A DNA stretch of 37,554 bases from Bifidobacteriaceae bacterium (GTDB taxonomy: Bacteria; Actinomycetota; Actinomycetes; Actinomycetales; WQXJ01). The stretch lies in assembly GCA_031270825.1 (NCBI GenBank), contig JAISXH010000061.1, positions 1 to 37,554 of the forward strand, read 5' to 3'. The translations under genes were made by a program, and so were the position numbers. Positions 7,992 to 16,486 of this stretch are shown one piece after another; position 1 is the first letter of the stretch, and the number at the start of each line of letters is the position of its first letter. A model generated the notes under the pieces. That model was not told where the DNA came from, did not search any database, and was given only the letters and a program-made list of their open reading frames with translations.

Positions 7992-9329
7992 TCAGCCCGC
8001 GACCGTGCCTGAATTGGCCGCCGGCGCCCGCAGGCGCGAATAGAACCCCAAGTCGACCGAGCGGCCGGAGACGCGCCCGGAGTATTGGACCGGAACAGTG
8101 TCGTGATCGGCCCCCGCATCCGTCGCCGCGATGATCGCCGCCATGAACTCTCCGATGATGGGGCCGTTCTTGAACTGATTGCCAGAGGTGCCGATGGCGA
8201 CGAAGAAGCCGGTGGCGGCGGTCTTGTCATAGATGGGCGTCCAGTCGGTGGCCACGTCGTAGATGCCGACCACGCCGGCCGGTCGCGGCGGGATGGCCAG
8301 GGCGGGGAAACGGCGCCCGGCGCGGGTGACCTGCTTGTCGAACAACTCGGCGGTGCGGTTCATATTGACTTCAGCCAGCGGACCGGTCACCCATTCGAGT
8401 TGATCGCATTCCGGCTCCGTCCCACCGATCACCAGCGACCCCGACGGCTCCGGGCGCAAGTAATAGCCCAAGTCTTGATCAGCCACGCACGGTCCAATCG
8501 AACCGGTCGGATTGAATCCGGCCGGGGCGGGCACGGCGTGCACCTCCTGGCGCAGCGGGCGCGTTGTGATGGCGAACTCCGCGCCCACGCCGGCCAGGGC
8601 GTTGACCTCAGGCGACCACGGACCGGCGGCGTTGACCAGCAGCGGCGCTTCGAGCACCGCGCCGGTGTTGGTGTCGACCCGCCAGGTCGTGGCGCCGGCT
8701 GGGCCGGCGCTGTCCGGAGTTCCCGCCACTGGGGTGATCGCCGTGACCTCGGTTCGGTAGAGCGTCTCAGCGCCCGCCCGCCGGGCCGCATTGGCGAAGT
8801 TCTCGCAGGCCAGGCGCGGATCGTCAATGAATCCCGCCTGTGGGGTGTAGACGGCGCCCAAACGGCCGTGGGGATCATCCCAGAACGAATCCGAGTCGAT
8901 CGGCTTGGGCGGATAGAACTTGCCGGCGTCGATCCCGCCGATCCGGCGCTCCAATTCGTCAGCGTCCCACTCTTCGTATTCGATCCCCAAGGCGTCGAAA
9001 TGGGCGCGCAAGGCCGCCCTGGGAAAGGCCGGGCAGTCGAGCATGATCTTGCCGTTGCGGTGAAACTCAGCCAGTTCCTCGCCCGCTGGGGCTTGAAGAT
9101 ATGAGCGCAGGTCAGCCCACATATGGGAGGCCTCCCAGGCGACAACGACGGAGGTCGGCAAGGTGTATTCGAAGCGGATGATCCCGCTGGAGGCACTGGA
9201 CGAGCCATAGCCCGCGCCGGCGCCCTGGTCCACCAGCGCCACCCGGCGTCCGGTCCGGGCCAGCTGGTAGGCCGTGGAAGCGCCGACTATGCCGGCCCCG
9301 ATCACAATCGCGTCGGCTGTCTTGGTCAT
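7992..9329 (-). CDS. FAD-dependent amine/amino-acid dehydrogenase, sarcosine-oxidase-beta-like (DAO family)
   Basis: The 445-residue protein starts with a Rossmann FAD-binding motif, AIVIGAGIVGASTAYQLA, ending in an acidic residue after RRVALVD. It continues with the SSASSGIIRFEY segment, which corresponds to the STxxIxRxxY stretch of the sarcosine oxidase beta/dimethylglycine dehydrogenase group. The C-terminal part has GVVGIYDVATDWTPIYD and the second FAD loop GTSGNQFKNGP. This family oxidises secondary or tertiary amines and N-methyl amino acids. I chose the ATG at 9329, with GGAGGGAA about 9 bases upstream. It is the last of eight genes and follows etfA by 36 bp. That implies electrons go to the ETF and not to oxygen. 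The substrate is not known; N-methylglutamate or sarcosine is inferred from context. Confidence 0.88.
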   Translation of the reverse strand: MTKTADAIVIGAGIVGASTAYQLARTGRRVALVDQGAGAGYGSSSASSGIIRFEYTLPTSVVVAWEASHMWADLRSYLQAPAGEELAEFHRNGKIMLDCPAFPRAALRAHFDALGIEYEEWDADELERRIGGIDAGKFYPPKPIDSDSFWDDPHGRLGAVYTPQAGFIDDPRLACENFANAARRAGAETLYRTEVTAITPVAGTPDSAGPAGATTWRVDTNTGAVLEAPLLVNAAGPWSPEVNALAGVGAEFAITTRPLRQEVHAVPAPAGFNPTGSIGPCVADQDLGYYLRPEPSGSLVIGGTEPECDQLEWVTGPLAEVNMNRTAELFDKQVTRAGRRFPALAIPPRPAGVVGIYDVATDWTPIYDKTAATGFFVAIGTSGNQFKNGPIIGEFMAAIIAATDAGADHDTVPVQYSGRVSGRSVDLGFYSRLRAPAANSGTVAG

Positions 9330-9365
9330 GATTCGTCTTCCCTCCATTAGGTCAGGTCGGTCCGG

Positions 9366-10229
9366 TCACAGTCCTCGCACGGCGGCGGCCGCGGCCGGCA
9401 AGACTTCCGCCAGATCGCCGACAATGCCCAGGTCGGCTACCTCGAAGATGGGCGCGTCCGGGTCTTCGTTGACGGCCACGATCAAGGCGGACCCGCGCAT
9501 GCCGGCCTGATGTTGGATCGCGCCGGAGATGCCCGCGGCCACATACAGCTTCGGGGAAACAGTCTTGCCCGTCTGGCCCACCTGCAGCGATGGGTCAACC
9601 CAGCCCGCGTCGACGGCCGCTCGCGAACCTCCCACGGCCGCGCCCAAAGCGTCCGCCAGCTCCTCGATCGCGCTCAGGTCCGGGCCGGCCCCTCGCCCGG
9701 CCGAGACAATGATGTTGGCGGAGAGCAGGTCCGGCCGGTTACCCAGCGCCGTCCGTTCGGCCACGCCCTTGACTTCCACTCGGGCTTCGCTGATCTCGGC
9801 CGAATCTGGCGCGATCTCCACCACTTCGGCCGGGGCGCCCGAAGGCGCAACGTCAATTCCGGCCTGGACCGTGAAGATGGCCGGGCTGGCGCTGACGCGG
9901 GCGCGCGACCGGGCGGTGCCGGCCATGATCGCCTTGGTGGCGGTCAGGTCCCGCCCGATCGCGATCACATCGGTGATCACGGCCGAACCCAAAACCAGCG
10001 CCAGCAGCGAACCGACTTCAGCGCCAAACAGGCCGGCGGGCAAGATGACGGCGGCGACCGGGCGGTCCGCCACCAGGTGGGCCAGGGCCCGGGCGACAGT
10101 TCCCGGCCGGGCGATCAACTCGGCGCCACCGACCACGCGCACGCCCACCGCCACACCCAGCGTCCCGGCTAGGGCCAACCGTTCCTGATCGGCCGCCGGA
10201 TCATCCAGCAAAGTCAAAATCTCAGACAT
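9366..10229 (-). CDS. etfA: Electron transfer flavoprotein, alpha subunit
   Basis: The 287-residue subunit has a variable N-terminal alpha/beta domain and the highly conserved C-terminal FAD domain. The latter contains [27 protein letters not shown], the EtfA signature [12 protein letters not shown], and [19 protein letters not shown]. It pairs with EtfB to carry electrons from a flavoprotein dehydrogenase to a membrane quinone reductase. It is a little shorter than the usual 310-320. A GAGG site precedes the ATG. It sits 32 bp after etfB and 36 bp before the FAD dehydrogenase that it probably serves. Confidence 0.96.
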   Translation of the reverse strand: MSEILTLLDDPAADQERLALAGTLGVAVGVRVVGGAELIARPGTVARALAHLVADRPVAAVILPAGLFGAEVGSLLALVLGSAVITDVIAIGRDLTATKAIMAGTARSRARVSASPAIFTVQAGIDVAPSGAPAEVVEIAPDSAEISEARVEVKGVAERTALGNRPDLLSANIIVSAGRGAGPDLSAIEELADALGAAVGGSRAAVDAGWVDPSLQVGQTGKTVSPKLYVAAGISGAIQHQAGMRGSALIVAVNEDPDAPIFEVADLGIVGDLAEVLPAAAAAVRGL

Positions 10230-10261
10230 GATTCCTCATTTCGCTTAGTAGTTCGGTGGGT

Positions 10262-11041
10262 TCAGATCAAGGCGTTGGCTTGCAGCAGGGACACGAAAGC
10301 CGCCACCACGTCATCTGAGTCGGCTTCGAGCACCTGGCCGCCCGCCCTGGGCGGCACCGGCTCTATCTCCATCACGGTGACCTTGGCGGCGCCGGGGCCC
10401 ACGGCCGCCGGGTCCACTTCGAGTTCTTCCAGGTCCAGGACTGCGACTGGCTTCTTGCGGGCCAGCATCACCGCCTTGGCCGAGGGATAGGCGGGCTCAT
10501 TGGCCTTATCCGTCACCGACACCAGTGCTGGCAACGGCGCGGTCAACTCGAGCGAACGGGTGTCTTGGTCGCGTCGAATGGTGGCCACTTGATTAGAGAC
10601 CGTCAAGCTGGCCGCACCGGTCAATGCGGGAATCTGGAGCCGGGCGGCCAGCTGGACGGGGATCAGGGAGGTTGTTGAATCGGCCGATCCGGCACCGCAG
10701 AGGATCAGGTCGGCGCCGCCGAGGGCGCCGATCGCCGCCGCCAGCACCAGCGACGTGGCCACCGCGTCGGAACCCTCCAGCGCGTCGTCCAAGACGTGGA
10801 CGGCACGATCGGCTCCCATCTGCAGGGCTCGACGGGCCGCTTCTTCGGCCTCATCCGGCCCCATGGTCAGGGCGACAACCTCCGCGCCCAGTTCGAGCGC
10901 CAAACGGCGGGCCTCCTCGAGGGGATATTCGTCCAACTGGTTGAGCAGGCCCTCACCGGTGCGGTCCAACCTCCTGGCGGAGTTGAACCGGTACCCGGCC
11001 TCAATGTCTGGGACGTATTTGACCAGCACGATTATCTTCAC
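10262..11041 (-). CDS. etfB: Electron transfer flavoprotein, beta subunit
   Basis: The 259-residue protein starts KIIVLVKYVPD, typical for EtfB. It has the NQLDEYPLEEARRLALELGAE segment, ALQMGADRAVHV, and the AMP-proximal LILCGAGSADSTT loop in place of the usual CGxQAxD. The GTG at 11041 is preceded by GAGGAG and overlaps the upstream Fe-S gene stop by 4 bp (GTGA), showing translational coupling. The open frame extends upstream, but that part reads antisense-like sequence within the Fe-S gene. The coupling of etfB with a membrane Fe-S oxidoreductase resembles dgcB-etfBA clusters and the ETF:menaquinone oxidoreductase systems. Confidence 0.95.
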   Translation of the reverse strand: MKIIVLVKYVPDIEAGYRFNSARRLDRTGEGLLNQLDEYPLEEARRLALELGAEVVALTMGPDEAEEAARRALQMGADRAVHVLDDALEGSDAVATSLVLAAAIGALGGADLILCGAGSADSTTSLIPVQLAARLQIPALTGAASLTVSNQVATIRRDQDTRSLELTAPLPALVSVTDKANEPAYPSAKAVMLARKKPVAVLDLEELEVDPAAVGPGAAKVTVMEIEPVPPRAGGQVLEADSDDVVAAFVSLLQANALI

Positions 11042-13263
11042 TGTGACTCCTCGCTGACTTGGACCTCGGTTGGAATGGTTTCCTTCGGGGACGCGGACGG
11101 GAGCGCGTCCAGGAGTAGCTGCGCCACGTCGCGAACCGGGATGGGCGCGGCAACGGCGGCGGCGGCATCGGCCATCATGACGTTGCAGAAGGGACAAGCG
11201 GTGGCGAGGACCCCGGCGCCGGTGACGGCCGCCTGGTCGAAGCGACGGGCGTTGACGCGCCGTCCGGGCTCTTCCAGCCACATCCGGCCGCCGCCGGCGC
11301 CGCAACAACTGGTGGCCCGGCCGGACGGCGTCAGCTCGACCAGTTTCAGTCCCGGAATGGCATTCAGGATGCGGCGTGGGGCCGCGATTTGGTTGTTGTG
11401 CCGGGCCAGGTAGCAGGGGTCTTGGTAGGTGACTTGGCCGCCGATGCCGTCCGGCGTGGTTTGGGGGCGCAACTTGCCTTCGGCCACCAGTTGGGCCAGC
11501 AATTCGGTGTGGTGCACCACCTGGTAGCGGCCGCCGAAGGGGCCGTATTCGTTGGCCAGCGAATTCAGACAATGAGCGCAGGTGACCACGATCCGGGTGG
11601 CGCCAGCCTGGTTCAGTGTTTGGACATTGTCGCTGGCCAGCGAGGCGAAGAGGGATTCGTTGCCGGTCCGGCGGGCTGGATCGCCGGTACAGCATTCATT
11701 GGCGCCCAGCACCGCGAAGCTGACCCCGGCCTGGTGCAGCAAGGTGGCCAAGGCTCTGGCCGTGGCCTGGCCGCGATCATCGAAAGCGCCCGCGCAGCCA
11801 ACCCAATAGAGGTAGTCGACTTGGTCCAGCGATTCGACGTCCTGGCCCAACACCGGCACCGGGAAGTCGAGCCCCTTGGTCCAGTCGAGGCGCTTCTTGG
11901 CCAACATGCCCCAGGGGTTCTTGCGGCGTTCCAAGTTGCGGAAAGCGGTGGCCAACTCGGACGGGAACTCACCCGCCACCATCACCTGGTGGCGGCGCAA
12001 CTCGACCACCAGGTCTAGCTGCTCCACCCCCACCGGGCAGGCGTCGACGCAGGCCCCGCAGGTGGTGCAGGCCCACAGCGCTTCGGCGCTGACCGCCCAA
12101 GGAGCATCGCCCACCAGCGGGGCGCCCTGCGTGAGCTGGGCGGGCGATCCGATCGCCGCGGGCTGCGCCAGTCCGTCGTCGCCAGCCGCGTCCCCTGCGG
12201 GTGTTACGGGCCTGGCCACCCCGACCGTCAGCCGGTCTGCCGATGCCCCGAAAACATGGTCCCGGAGGGTTCCGACCAGCAGTTTCGGGCTGAGCGGCTT
12301 GTCGGTCGCCCAGGCCGGGCAGACCTCTTGGCAGCGCCCGCATTCGGTGCAGGTGGCCAGAGCCAGGCGGTCGCGCCAGGTCAGATCGGCCACCGTCGCG
12401 GCGCCCAAGCGTTCGAAGACCGATTCGTCCAGTTCGGGGTCTTCCAGGTCTACCGCCTGGCCGTCCACCACCAGGCCGGGCAGGGCGCCCAAAGCGGGCG
12501 AGCCGTCGGGGTTGCGGGAAGTCCACAGGTTCGGGAAAGCCAAGAAGCGGTGCCAGGCGACCCCCATGGTTGGGGTCAGACCGACCACGACCATCCAGGC
12601 GTAGCTCACCAGCAGCTTGGCCAAGGCGAGGGCGGAAATCCAAACTCTGACGGCGGCATCGGACAAGTCTTCGCCGTAAAGGCGTCCAATCCAAGCGCTG
12701 GTGGCGAACCGGACGGCCTGATCCTGACCCGGCGCCAAAGCCTCCAGACCGCGCAGCCACAGCACCAGCACCACGACCGCCAAGATGGTGGCCTCGATGT
12801 AGCGGGCGCGCCACTGGTGCGAGCCGAAGAAGCGCGAGGACCGTCCCAGCGAGCGGCGGGAAGCTCGCAGCCGAACCGCCATCAACACCAGGATGCCGGC
12901 CAAACCGGCCCAGGCGAAGAACTCGGTCAGCCAATTCCACGGCGCCCATTTGCCAATCACCGGCAAGTCGAAATGGGGGTCGAACAACTGCCCGGTGGCC
13001 TGGGCCAGCGTCGCCACCAAGACCAGGAAGGAAACCATGGTCAACCAGTGCGCCAGCGCCACCACGGGCTTGCGGGCCAGCCGCTTGTGGAAGAGGAATT
13101 CGCGCATCATGGCGGCGCTGCGCCGCCACGGCTGGTTACGCCGCGAGCCGGCCGGTTCGGGCGCGCCAGCGGCGAACTGGCGGGCGAACTGCGTCACCCG
13201 CCAGCCCAACACCGTCCAGCCGACGGCCGTTGCGGCCAATCCGGCCACGGCGAATCCGATCAT
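11038..13263 (-). CDS. Membrane Fe-S oxidoreductase, heterodisulfide-reductase-like (ETF:quinone reductase / DgcB type)
   Basis: The 741-residue protein has an N-terminal membrane domain with about six hydrophobic segments (roughly residues 1-260), like the NarI-type quinone-reactive cytochrome domain. Two 4Fe-4S ferredoxin motifs follow (CTECGRCQEVCP near 305 and CTTCGACVDACP near 399). Two CCG cysteine-rich domains come next, with GCAG near 488, ECCTGD, CAHCLNS, and CCGAGGG near 653. Relatives include the DUF224 proteins that oxidise ETF and reduce menaquinone (EMO) and DgcB of dimethylglycine catabolism. The 4-bp overlap with etfB makes a partnership with EtfAB very likely. It follows the GlxD-type gene by 18 bp. 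The quinone-reductase role is inferred from family and context. Confidence 0.9.
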   Translation of the reverse strand: MIGFAVAGLAATAVGWTVLGWRVTQFARQFAAGAPEPAGSRRNQPWRRSAAMMREFLFHKRLARKPVVALAHWLTMVSFLVLVATLAQATGQLFDPHFDLPVIGKWAPWNWLTEFFAWAGLAGILVLMAVRLRASRRSLGRSSRFFGSHQWRARYIEATILAVVVLVLWLRGLEALAPGQDQAVRFATSAWIGRLYGEDLSDAAVRVWISALALAKLLVSYAWMVVVGLTPTMGVAWHRFLAFPNLWTSRNPDGSPALGALPGLVVDGQAVDLEDPELDESVFERLGAATVADLTWRDRLALATCTECGRCQEVCPAWATDKPLSPKLLVGTLRDHVFGASADRLTVGVARPVTPAGDAAGDDGLAQPAAIGSPAQLTQGAPLVGDAPWAVSAEALWACTTCGACVDACPVGVEQLDLVVELRRHQVMVAGEFPSELATAFRNLERRKNPWGMLAKKRLDWTKGLDFPVPVLGQDVESLDQVDYLYWVGCAGAFDDRGQATARALATLLHQAGVSFAVLGANECCTGDPARRTGNESLFASLASDNVQTLNQAGATRIVVTCAHCLNSLANEYGPFGGRYQVVHHTELLAQLVAEGKLRPQTTPDGIGGQVTYQDPCYLARHNNQIAAPRRILNAIPGLKLVELTPSGRATSCCGAGGGRMWLEEPGRRVNARRFDQAAVTGAGVLATACPFCNVMMADAAAAVAAPIPVRDVAQLLLDALPSASPKETIPTEVQVSEESQ

Positions 13264-13281
13264 CTGTTTACGCGTCCCCGG

Positions 13282-14766
13282 TCAGGCGTTGGCTCCAACG
13301 ACGGCGCTGGTCGCAGGGGTCCCCTGGGCTCCGGGAATCCAGTCGGTTCCGGCCAGCGGCCGCCTGGTCATGGCCGCCGCCTCGATCGTCAAGGCGACCA
13401 GATCCTCTGGTTCGAGGTGCAATAGATGGGCTTTGCCGCAGGCGCGGGCAATGATCTGGGCTTCCATGGTCATCACCCGGAGCAGATTGGCCAGCCGGTG
13501 CCCGGCCGCCACCGGGTCCAGGCGCTTCGACAACTCAGGATCCTGGGTGGTGATTCCAGCGGGGTCTTGTCCAGCTTGCCAATCGTCGTAGTAACCGGCG
13601 GCCGAGCCGAGCTTGCGGTACTCGCTCTCGAGGGCGGGATCGTTGTCGCCCAAGGCGATCAGAGCGGCGGTGCCGATTGAGACGGCGTCGGCGCCCAGGG
13701 CCAGCGCCTTGGCGACGTCGGCGCCAGAACGGATTCCGCCGGACACGATCAACTGAACCTGCCGGTGCAGACCAGCCTCTTGGAGGGCGTCGACCGCCTG
13801 GGGGATGGCGGCCAGAGTGGGAATGCCGACATGCTCGATGAACACGTCCTGGGTGGCGGCGGTGCCGCCTTGCATGCCGTCTAACACCACCGCGTCGGCG
13901 CCGGCTTTGATGGCCAGGGCCACGTCGTAATAGGGCCGCGAGGCGCCTATCTTGACGTAGATCGGCTTCATCCAGTCGGTGATTTCGCGCAGTTCTTCGA
14001 TCTTGATCCTGAGATCGTCCGGCCCGGTCCAATCGGGATGGCGGCAGGCCGAGCGCTGGTCAATGCCGATCGGCAGCGTGCGCATTGCCGCCACCCGTTC
14101 GGTGATCTTCTGGCCCAGCAGCATCCCGCCGCCGCCGGGCTTGGCCCCTTGGCCCAGCACCACTTCGATGGCGTCCGCCATCCGCAGATGCTTCGGGTTC
14201 ATGCCGTAACGCGACGGCAGGTACTGATAGACCAGGGTCTGCGAATGGCCGCGCTCCTCCTCGGTCATGCCGCCGTCGCCGGTGGTGGTGGAGGTGCCGA
14301 CTTCGGAGGCGCCGCGGCCGAGGGCCTCTTTGGCCTGCCCGGACAGGGAGCCGAAGCTCATGCCCGCTATGGTCACGGGAGTCTTCAAATGGATCGGCTG
14401 AAGGGCGTGACGGGCGCCTATGACCACGTCGGTGTCGCAGCGCTCGCGGTAGCCCTCAAGGGGATAGCGGGACATGGACGCGCCCAAGAAGAGCAGATCG
14501 TCGAAGTGCGGCAACTTGCGTTTGGCGCCGCCGCCGCGGATGTCGTAAAGACCGGTCTGGGCCGCGTGGCGGATCGCCGCGATGGTGGTCCGGTCGAAGG
14601 TGGCGTTTTCGCGCAGGCCCAGCGCGGCCGGATCGCCGGCCGGTCTGTCTAAGGCGGCCTGGTCTCCGTGGGTGGCGGGGGCGGTCCCGGTGGCGGGGGA
14701 GGTGCCGGCGGCGGGGGAGGTGCCGGCGGCGTGGCCGCCCAGGCCGGCGGTGGTGATCGTGGTCAT
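13282..14766 (-). CDS. glxD: Glutamate-synthase-type FMN/Fe-S domain protein (GlxD / MgsC type)
   Basis: The 494-residue protein is the stand-alone synthase domain of glutamate synthase: FMN-binding TIM barrel segments (MSFGSLSGQAKEALGRGA, KPGGGGMLLGQKI, IYVKIGASRPYYDVALAIKAGAD, VLDGMQGGTAA, SGGIRSGADVAKALALGAD). A cysteine after the IGIDQRSACRHPDW loop differs from the CxxxxxC cluster of full-length GltB, and the Fe-S part looks reduced. In methylotrophs the homologue is a subunit of N-methylglutamate synthase. The first 45 residues are a low-complexity AGTSPAT-rich tail. AAGGAG lies 9 bases before the ATG. It is fourth in the operon, 24 bp after glxC. Confidence 0.92.
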   Translation of the reverse strand: MTTITTAGLGGHAAGTSPAAGTSPATGTAPATHGDQAALDRPAGDPAALGLRENATFDRTTIAAIRHAAQTGLYDIRGGGAKRKLPHFDDLLFLGASMSRYPLEGYRERCDTDVVIGARHALQPIHLKTPVTIAGMSFGSLSGQAKEALGRGASEVGTSTTTGDGGMTEEERGHSQTLVYQYLPSRYGMNPKHLRMADAIEVVLGQGAKPGGGGMLLGQKITERVAAMRTLPIGIDQRSACRHPDWTGPDDLRIKIEELREITDWMKPIYVKIGASRPYYDVALAIKAGADAVVLDGMQGGTAATQDVFIEHVGIPTLAAIPQAVDALQEAGLHRQVQLIVSGGIRSGADVAKALALGADAVSIGTAALIALGDNDPALESEYRKLGSAAGYYDDWQAGQDPAGITTQDPELSKRLDPVAAGHRLANLLRVMTMEAQIIARACGKAHLLHLEPEDLVALTIEAAAMTRRPLAGTDWIPGAQGTPATSAVVGANA

Positions 14767-14790
14767 CTCGAGCTCCTTAGGAGGCGTCTC

Positions 14791-15489
14791 TTAGTAAGCG
14801 AAAGCGTTGTCGACGTGAAAGTTGTATAGCTGGCGGGCGGAGCCATAGCGTCTGAACTGGTCCGGGCGCTCAGACCGGCCGGCGGCGGCGAGCAGCCCGG
14901 CCAGTTCTTCGAGGTGCTCAGGTCGCATCTGTTTTTCGACGCAATCCGCCCCCAGGGCGCCCACGTTCCCCTGGACGTAGATGTGGGCCTCATAAATCGA
15001 ATCGCCCAGCCCGTCGCCGGCGTTGCCGCAGACCACCAGCGCGCCGGCTTGGGCCATGAACGCGGACATATGGCCCACGTTGCCGCCCACCACAATGTCG
15101 ACGCCCTTCATCGAAATGCCGCAGCGAGCCGCCGCGTCCCCGTCAATGACCAGGAGGCCGCCGTGGGCGGTGGCGCCCGCCGATTGGGAGGCGCTGCCGG
15201 TCACATGGACCCGGCCGGACATCATGTTCTCGGCCACCCCGACCCCGGCGTTGCCGGCGATTTCGACTGTGGCCTGCTCGTTCATGCCAGCGGCGAAGTA
15301 GCCGACGGGTCCGCTGATTCGCACGCTGATCGGCTCGGTCAGCCCCACGGCGATGGCGTGCCGGCCGTCGGGATGGGCCACCTCCCAAGCGCTGCCCGGC
15401 GCCGCCCGGTGCAGGGCCTGATTCAATTCCCGGACCGACTGGTCCCTAAGGTCGACGCGAGTGGACTGGTTGGCGAGGATCGTTCCCAT
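14791..15489 (-). CDS. glxC: GXGXG-domain protein (GlxC / MgsB type)
   Basis: The 232-residue product is the right-handed beta-helix domain found at the C-terminus of glutamate synthase. It has repeated turns such as GYFAAGMNEQATVEIAGNAG, GVAENMMSGRVHVTG, GGNVGHMSAFMAQAGALVVCGNAG and YVQGNVGALGAD. It is thought to be structural and to connect the amidotransferase and synthase parts. The conserved VRELNQALH segment near residue 19 fixes the start near ATG 15489, because GlxC proteins normally begin just before it. As a result the gene overlaps the end of glxB by 67 bp, which is more than usual. It forms a three-gene enzyme with glxB and glxD. Confidence 0.92.
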   Translation of the reverse strand: MGTILANQSTRVDLRDQSVRELNQALHRAAPGSAWEVAHPDGRHAIAVGLTEPISVRISGPVGYFAAGMNEQATVEIAGNAGVGVAENMMSGRVHVTGSASQSAGATAHGGLLVIDGDAAARCGISMKGVDIVVGGNVGHMSAFMAQAGALVVCGNAGDGLGDSIYEAHIYVQGNVGALGADCVEKQMRPEHLEELAGLLAAAGRSERPDQFRRYGSARQLYNFHVDNAFAY

Positions 15490-16421
15490 ACGTACACCAC
15501 TTCTGGATCAGGCTCGAAGAGACGAGCGGTTTCAATGCCGGGCAGGTCGGTCAGGTAGCGGTACTCGCTGGCGACCGCCACCAGATCGGGGGTTTCGGCG
15601 ATGATCGCCGGTTTGCACGCGATCGCGTCGCGGACCACCGCGAAGGCTGTGGCTGATGACACCAGCAGGGTGTAGAAGCCGTCGAAGGTGCGAGTCAAGT
15701 CAGTCAGCGCCTGGGCCATGGAGGCGCCTTCGGCCAATCGTCCGGCCACGAATCGGGCGCCGACCTCGGTGTCGTTGAGGGAGTCGAAGCGGACGCCCTG
15801 CGTGATCAGGCTCTTGCGAATGGCCTCGTGGTTGGAGAAGGAGCCGTTGTGGACCAGGCACTGGTCCGGGCCGACCGAGAAGGGATGCGATCCGCCTGGC
15901 GTCACCGCTGACTCGGTAGCCATGCGGGTGTGTGCCACTCCCTGCCAGCCGCCGCGGTCGGCCAAGCGCCATTCTTGGGCCAGGGCGGTCGGTTCGCCGA
16001 CGCCTTTGAGAACTGTGAGCGCCTGGCCCTGCGAGATGATCTTGGCGTGGGGCAGGGCGACACGAGCCGCCGCGGCCAGGACGGAGCCGGACGCCTGGGC
16101 GGTCAGGACCAGGGTTTGGCCGAAGGCGGCCGCGGTGATGGCCCCCAGGCCGGGATCGGCGCTTTCCACGGCGCGGGCGGCTGTCGCCGCTGTGGCCGCC
16201 CTGGCCGCCGGGCTGGTCGATTCGTCCCCGGCCGTGGCGCCGGCCAGTAACAGGCAGATGGTCGATTGACCCGGCGGGATAGTGCCCGGATCAGCGTAAA
16301 GGCCAACGCCGGCGGAGTCGTTGCCGCGCCCGGCGGCCTTTTGCAGCATTGAACCGAGCAATTCGCCCAGGCGCGGGTAGAGGGACGGGTTGCGGAAATG
16401 AAGTCCGGCGATGCCGCACAT
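15423..16421 (-). CDS. glxB: Class II glutamine amidotransferase domain protein (GlxB / MgsA type)
   Basis: The 332-residue protein begins MCGIAGLHF, so Cys2 becomes the N-terminal nucleophile of an Ntn-type glutaminase. Further family segments are AGRGNDSAGVGLY, THTRMATESAVTPGGSHPFS, LVHNGSFSNH and NDTEVGARFVAGRL. Such proteins release ammonia (or, in the N-methylglutamate system, methylamine from gamma-glutamylmethylamide) and channel it to the partner FMN domain. A GAGGAGG site precedes the ATG. It is 65 bp after the glutamine-synthetase-like gene and overlaps glxC by 67 bp. Confidence 0.92.
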   Translation of the reverse strand: MCGIAGLHFRNPSLYPRLGELLGSMLQKAAGRGNDSAGVGLYADPGTIPPGQSTICLLLAGATAGDESTSPAARAATAATAARAVESADPGLGAITAAAFGQTLVLTAQASGSVLAAAARVALPHAKIISQGQALTVLKGVGEPTALAQEWRLADRGGWQGVAHTRMATESAVTPGGSHPFSVGPDQCLVHNGSFSNHEAIRKSLITQGVRFDSLNDTEVGARFVAGRLAEGASMAQALTDLTRTFDGFYTLLVSSATAFAVVRDAIACKPAIIAETPDLVAVASEYRYLTDLPGIETARLFEPDPEVVYVWERSSPTSPLASTLGTSRSGN

Positions 16422-16486
16422 TCTGACCTCCTCAATATAGCTACGGCTGGGTTTCCTGCGCTGAATCAGAGAGTACTATGGAGAAA

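Noticed and set aside
7868-8134. 88-residue plus-strand frame after vsr
   Set aside because: It overlaps the end of the FAD dehydrogenase in antisense, is Pro/Arg-rich after the first 25 residues and has no recognisable domain.
10262-11695. Extended 477-residue frame for EtfB
   Set aside because: The N-terminal 218 residues are an out-of-frame reading of the Fe-S oxidoreductase gene; the GTG at 11041 with GAGGAG and the KIIVLVKYVPD N-terminus mark the true start.
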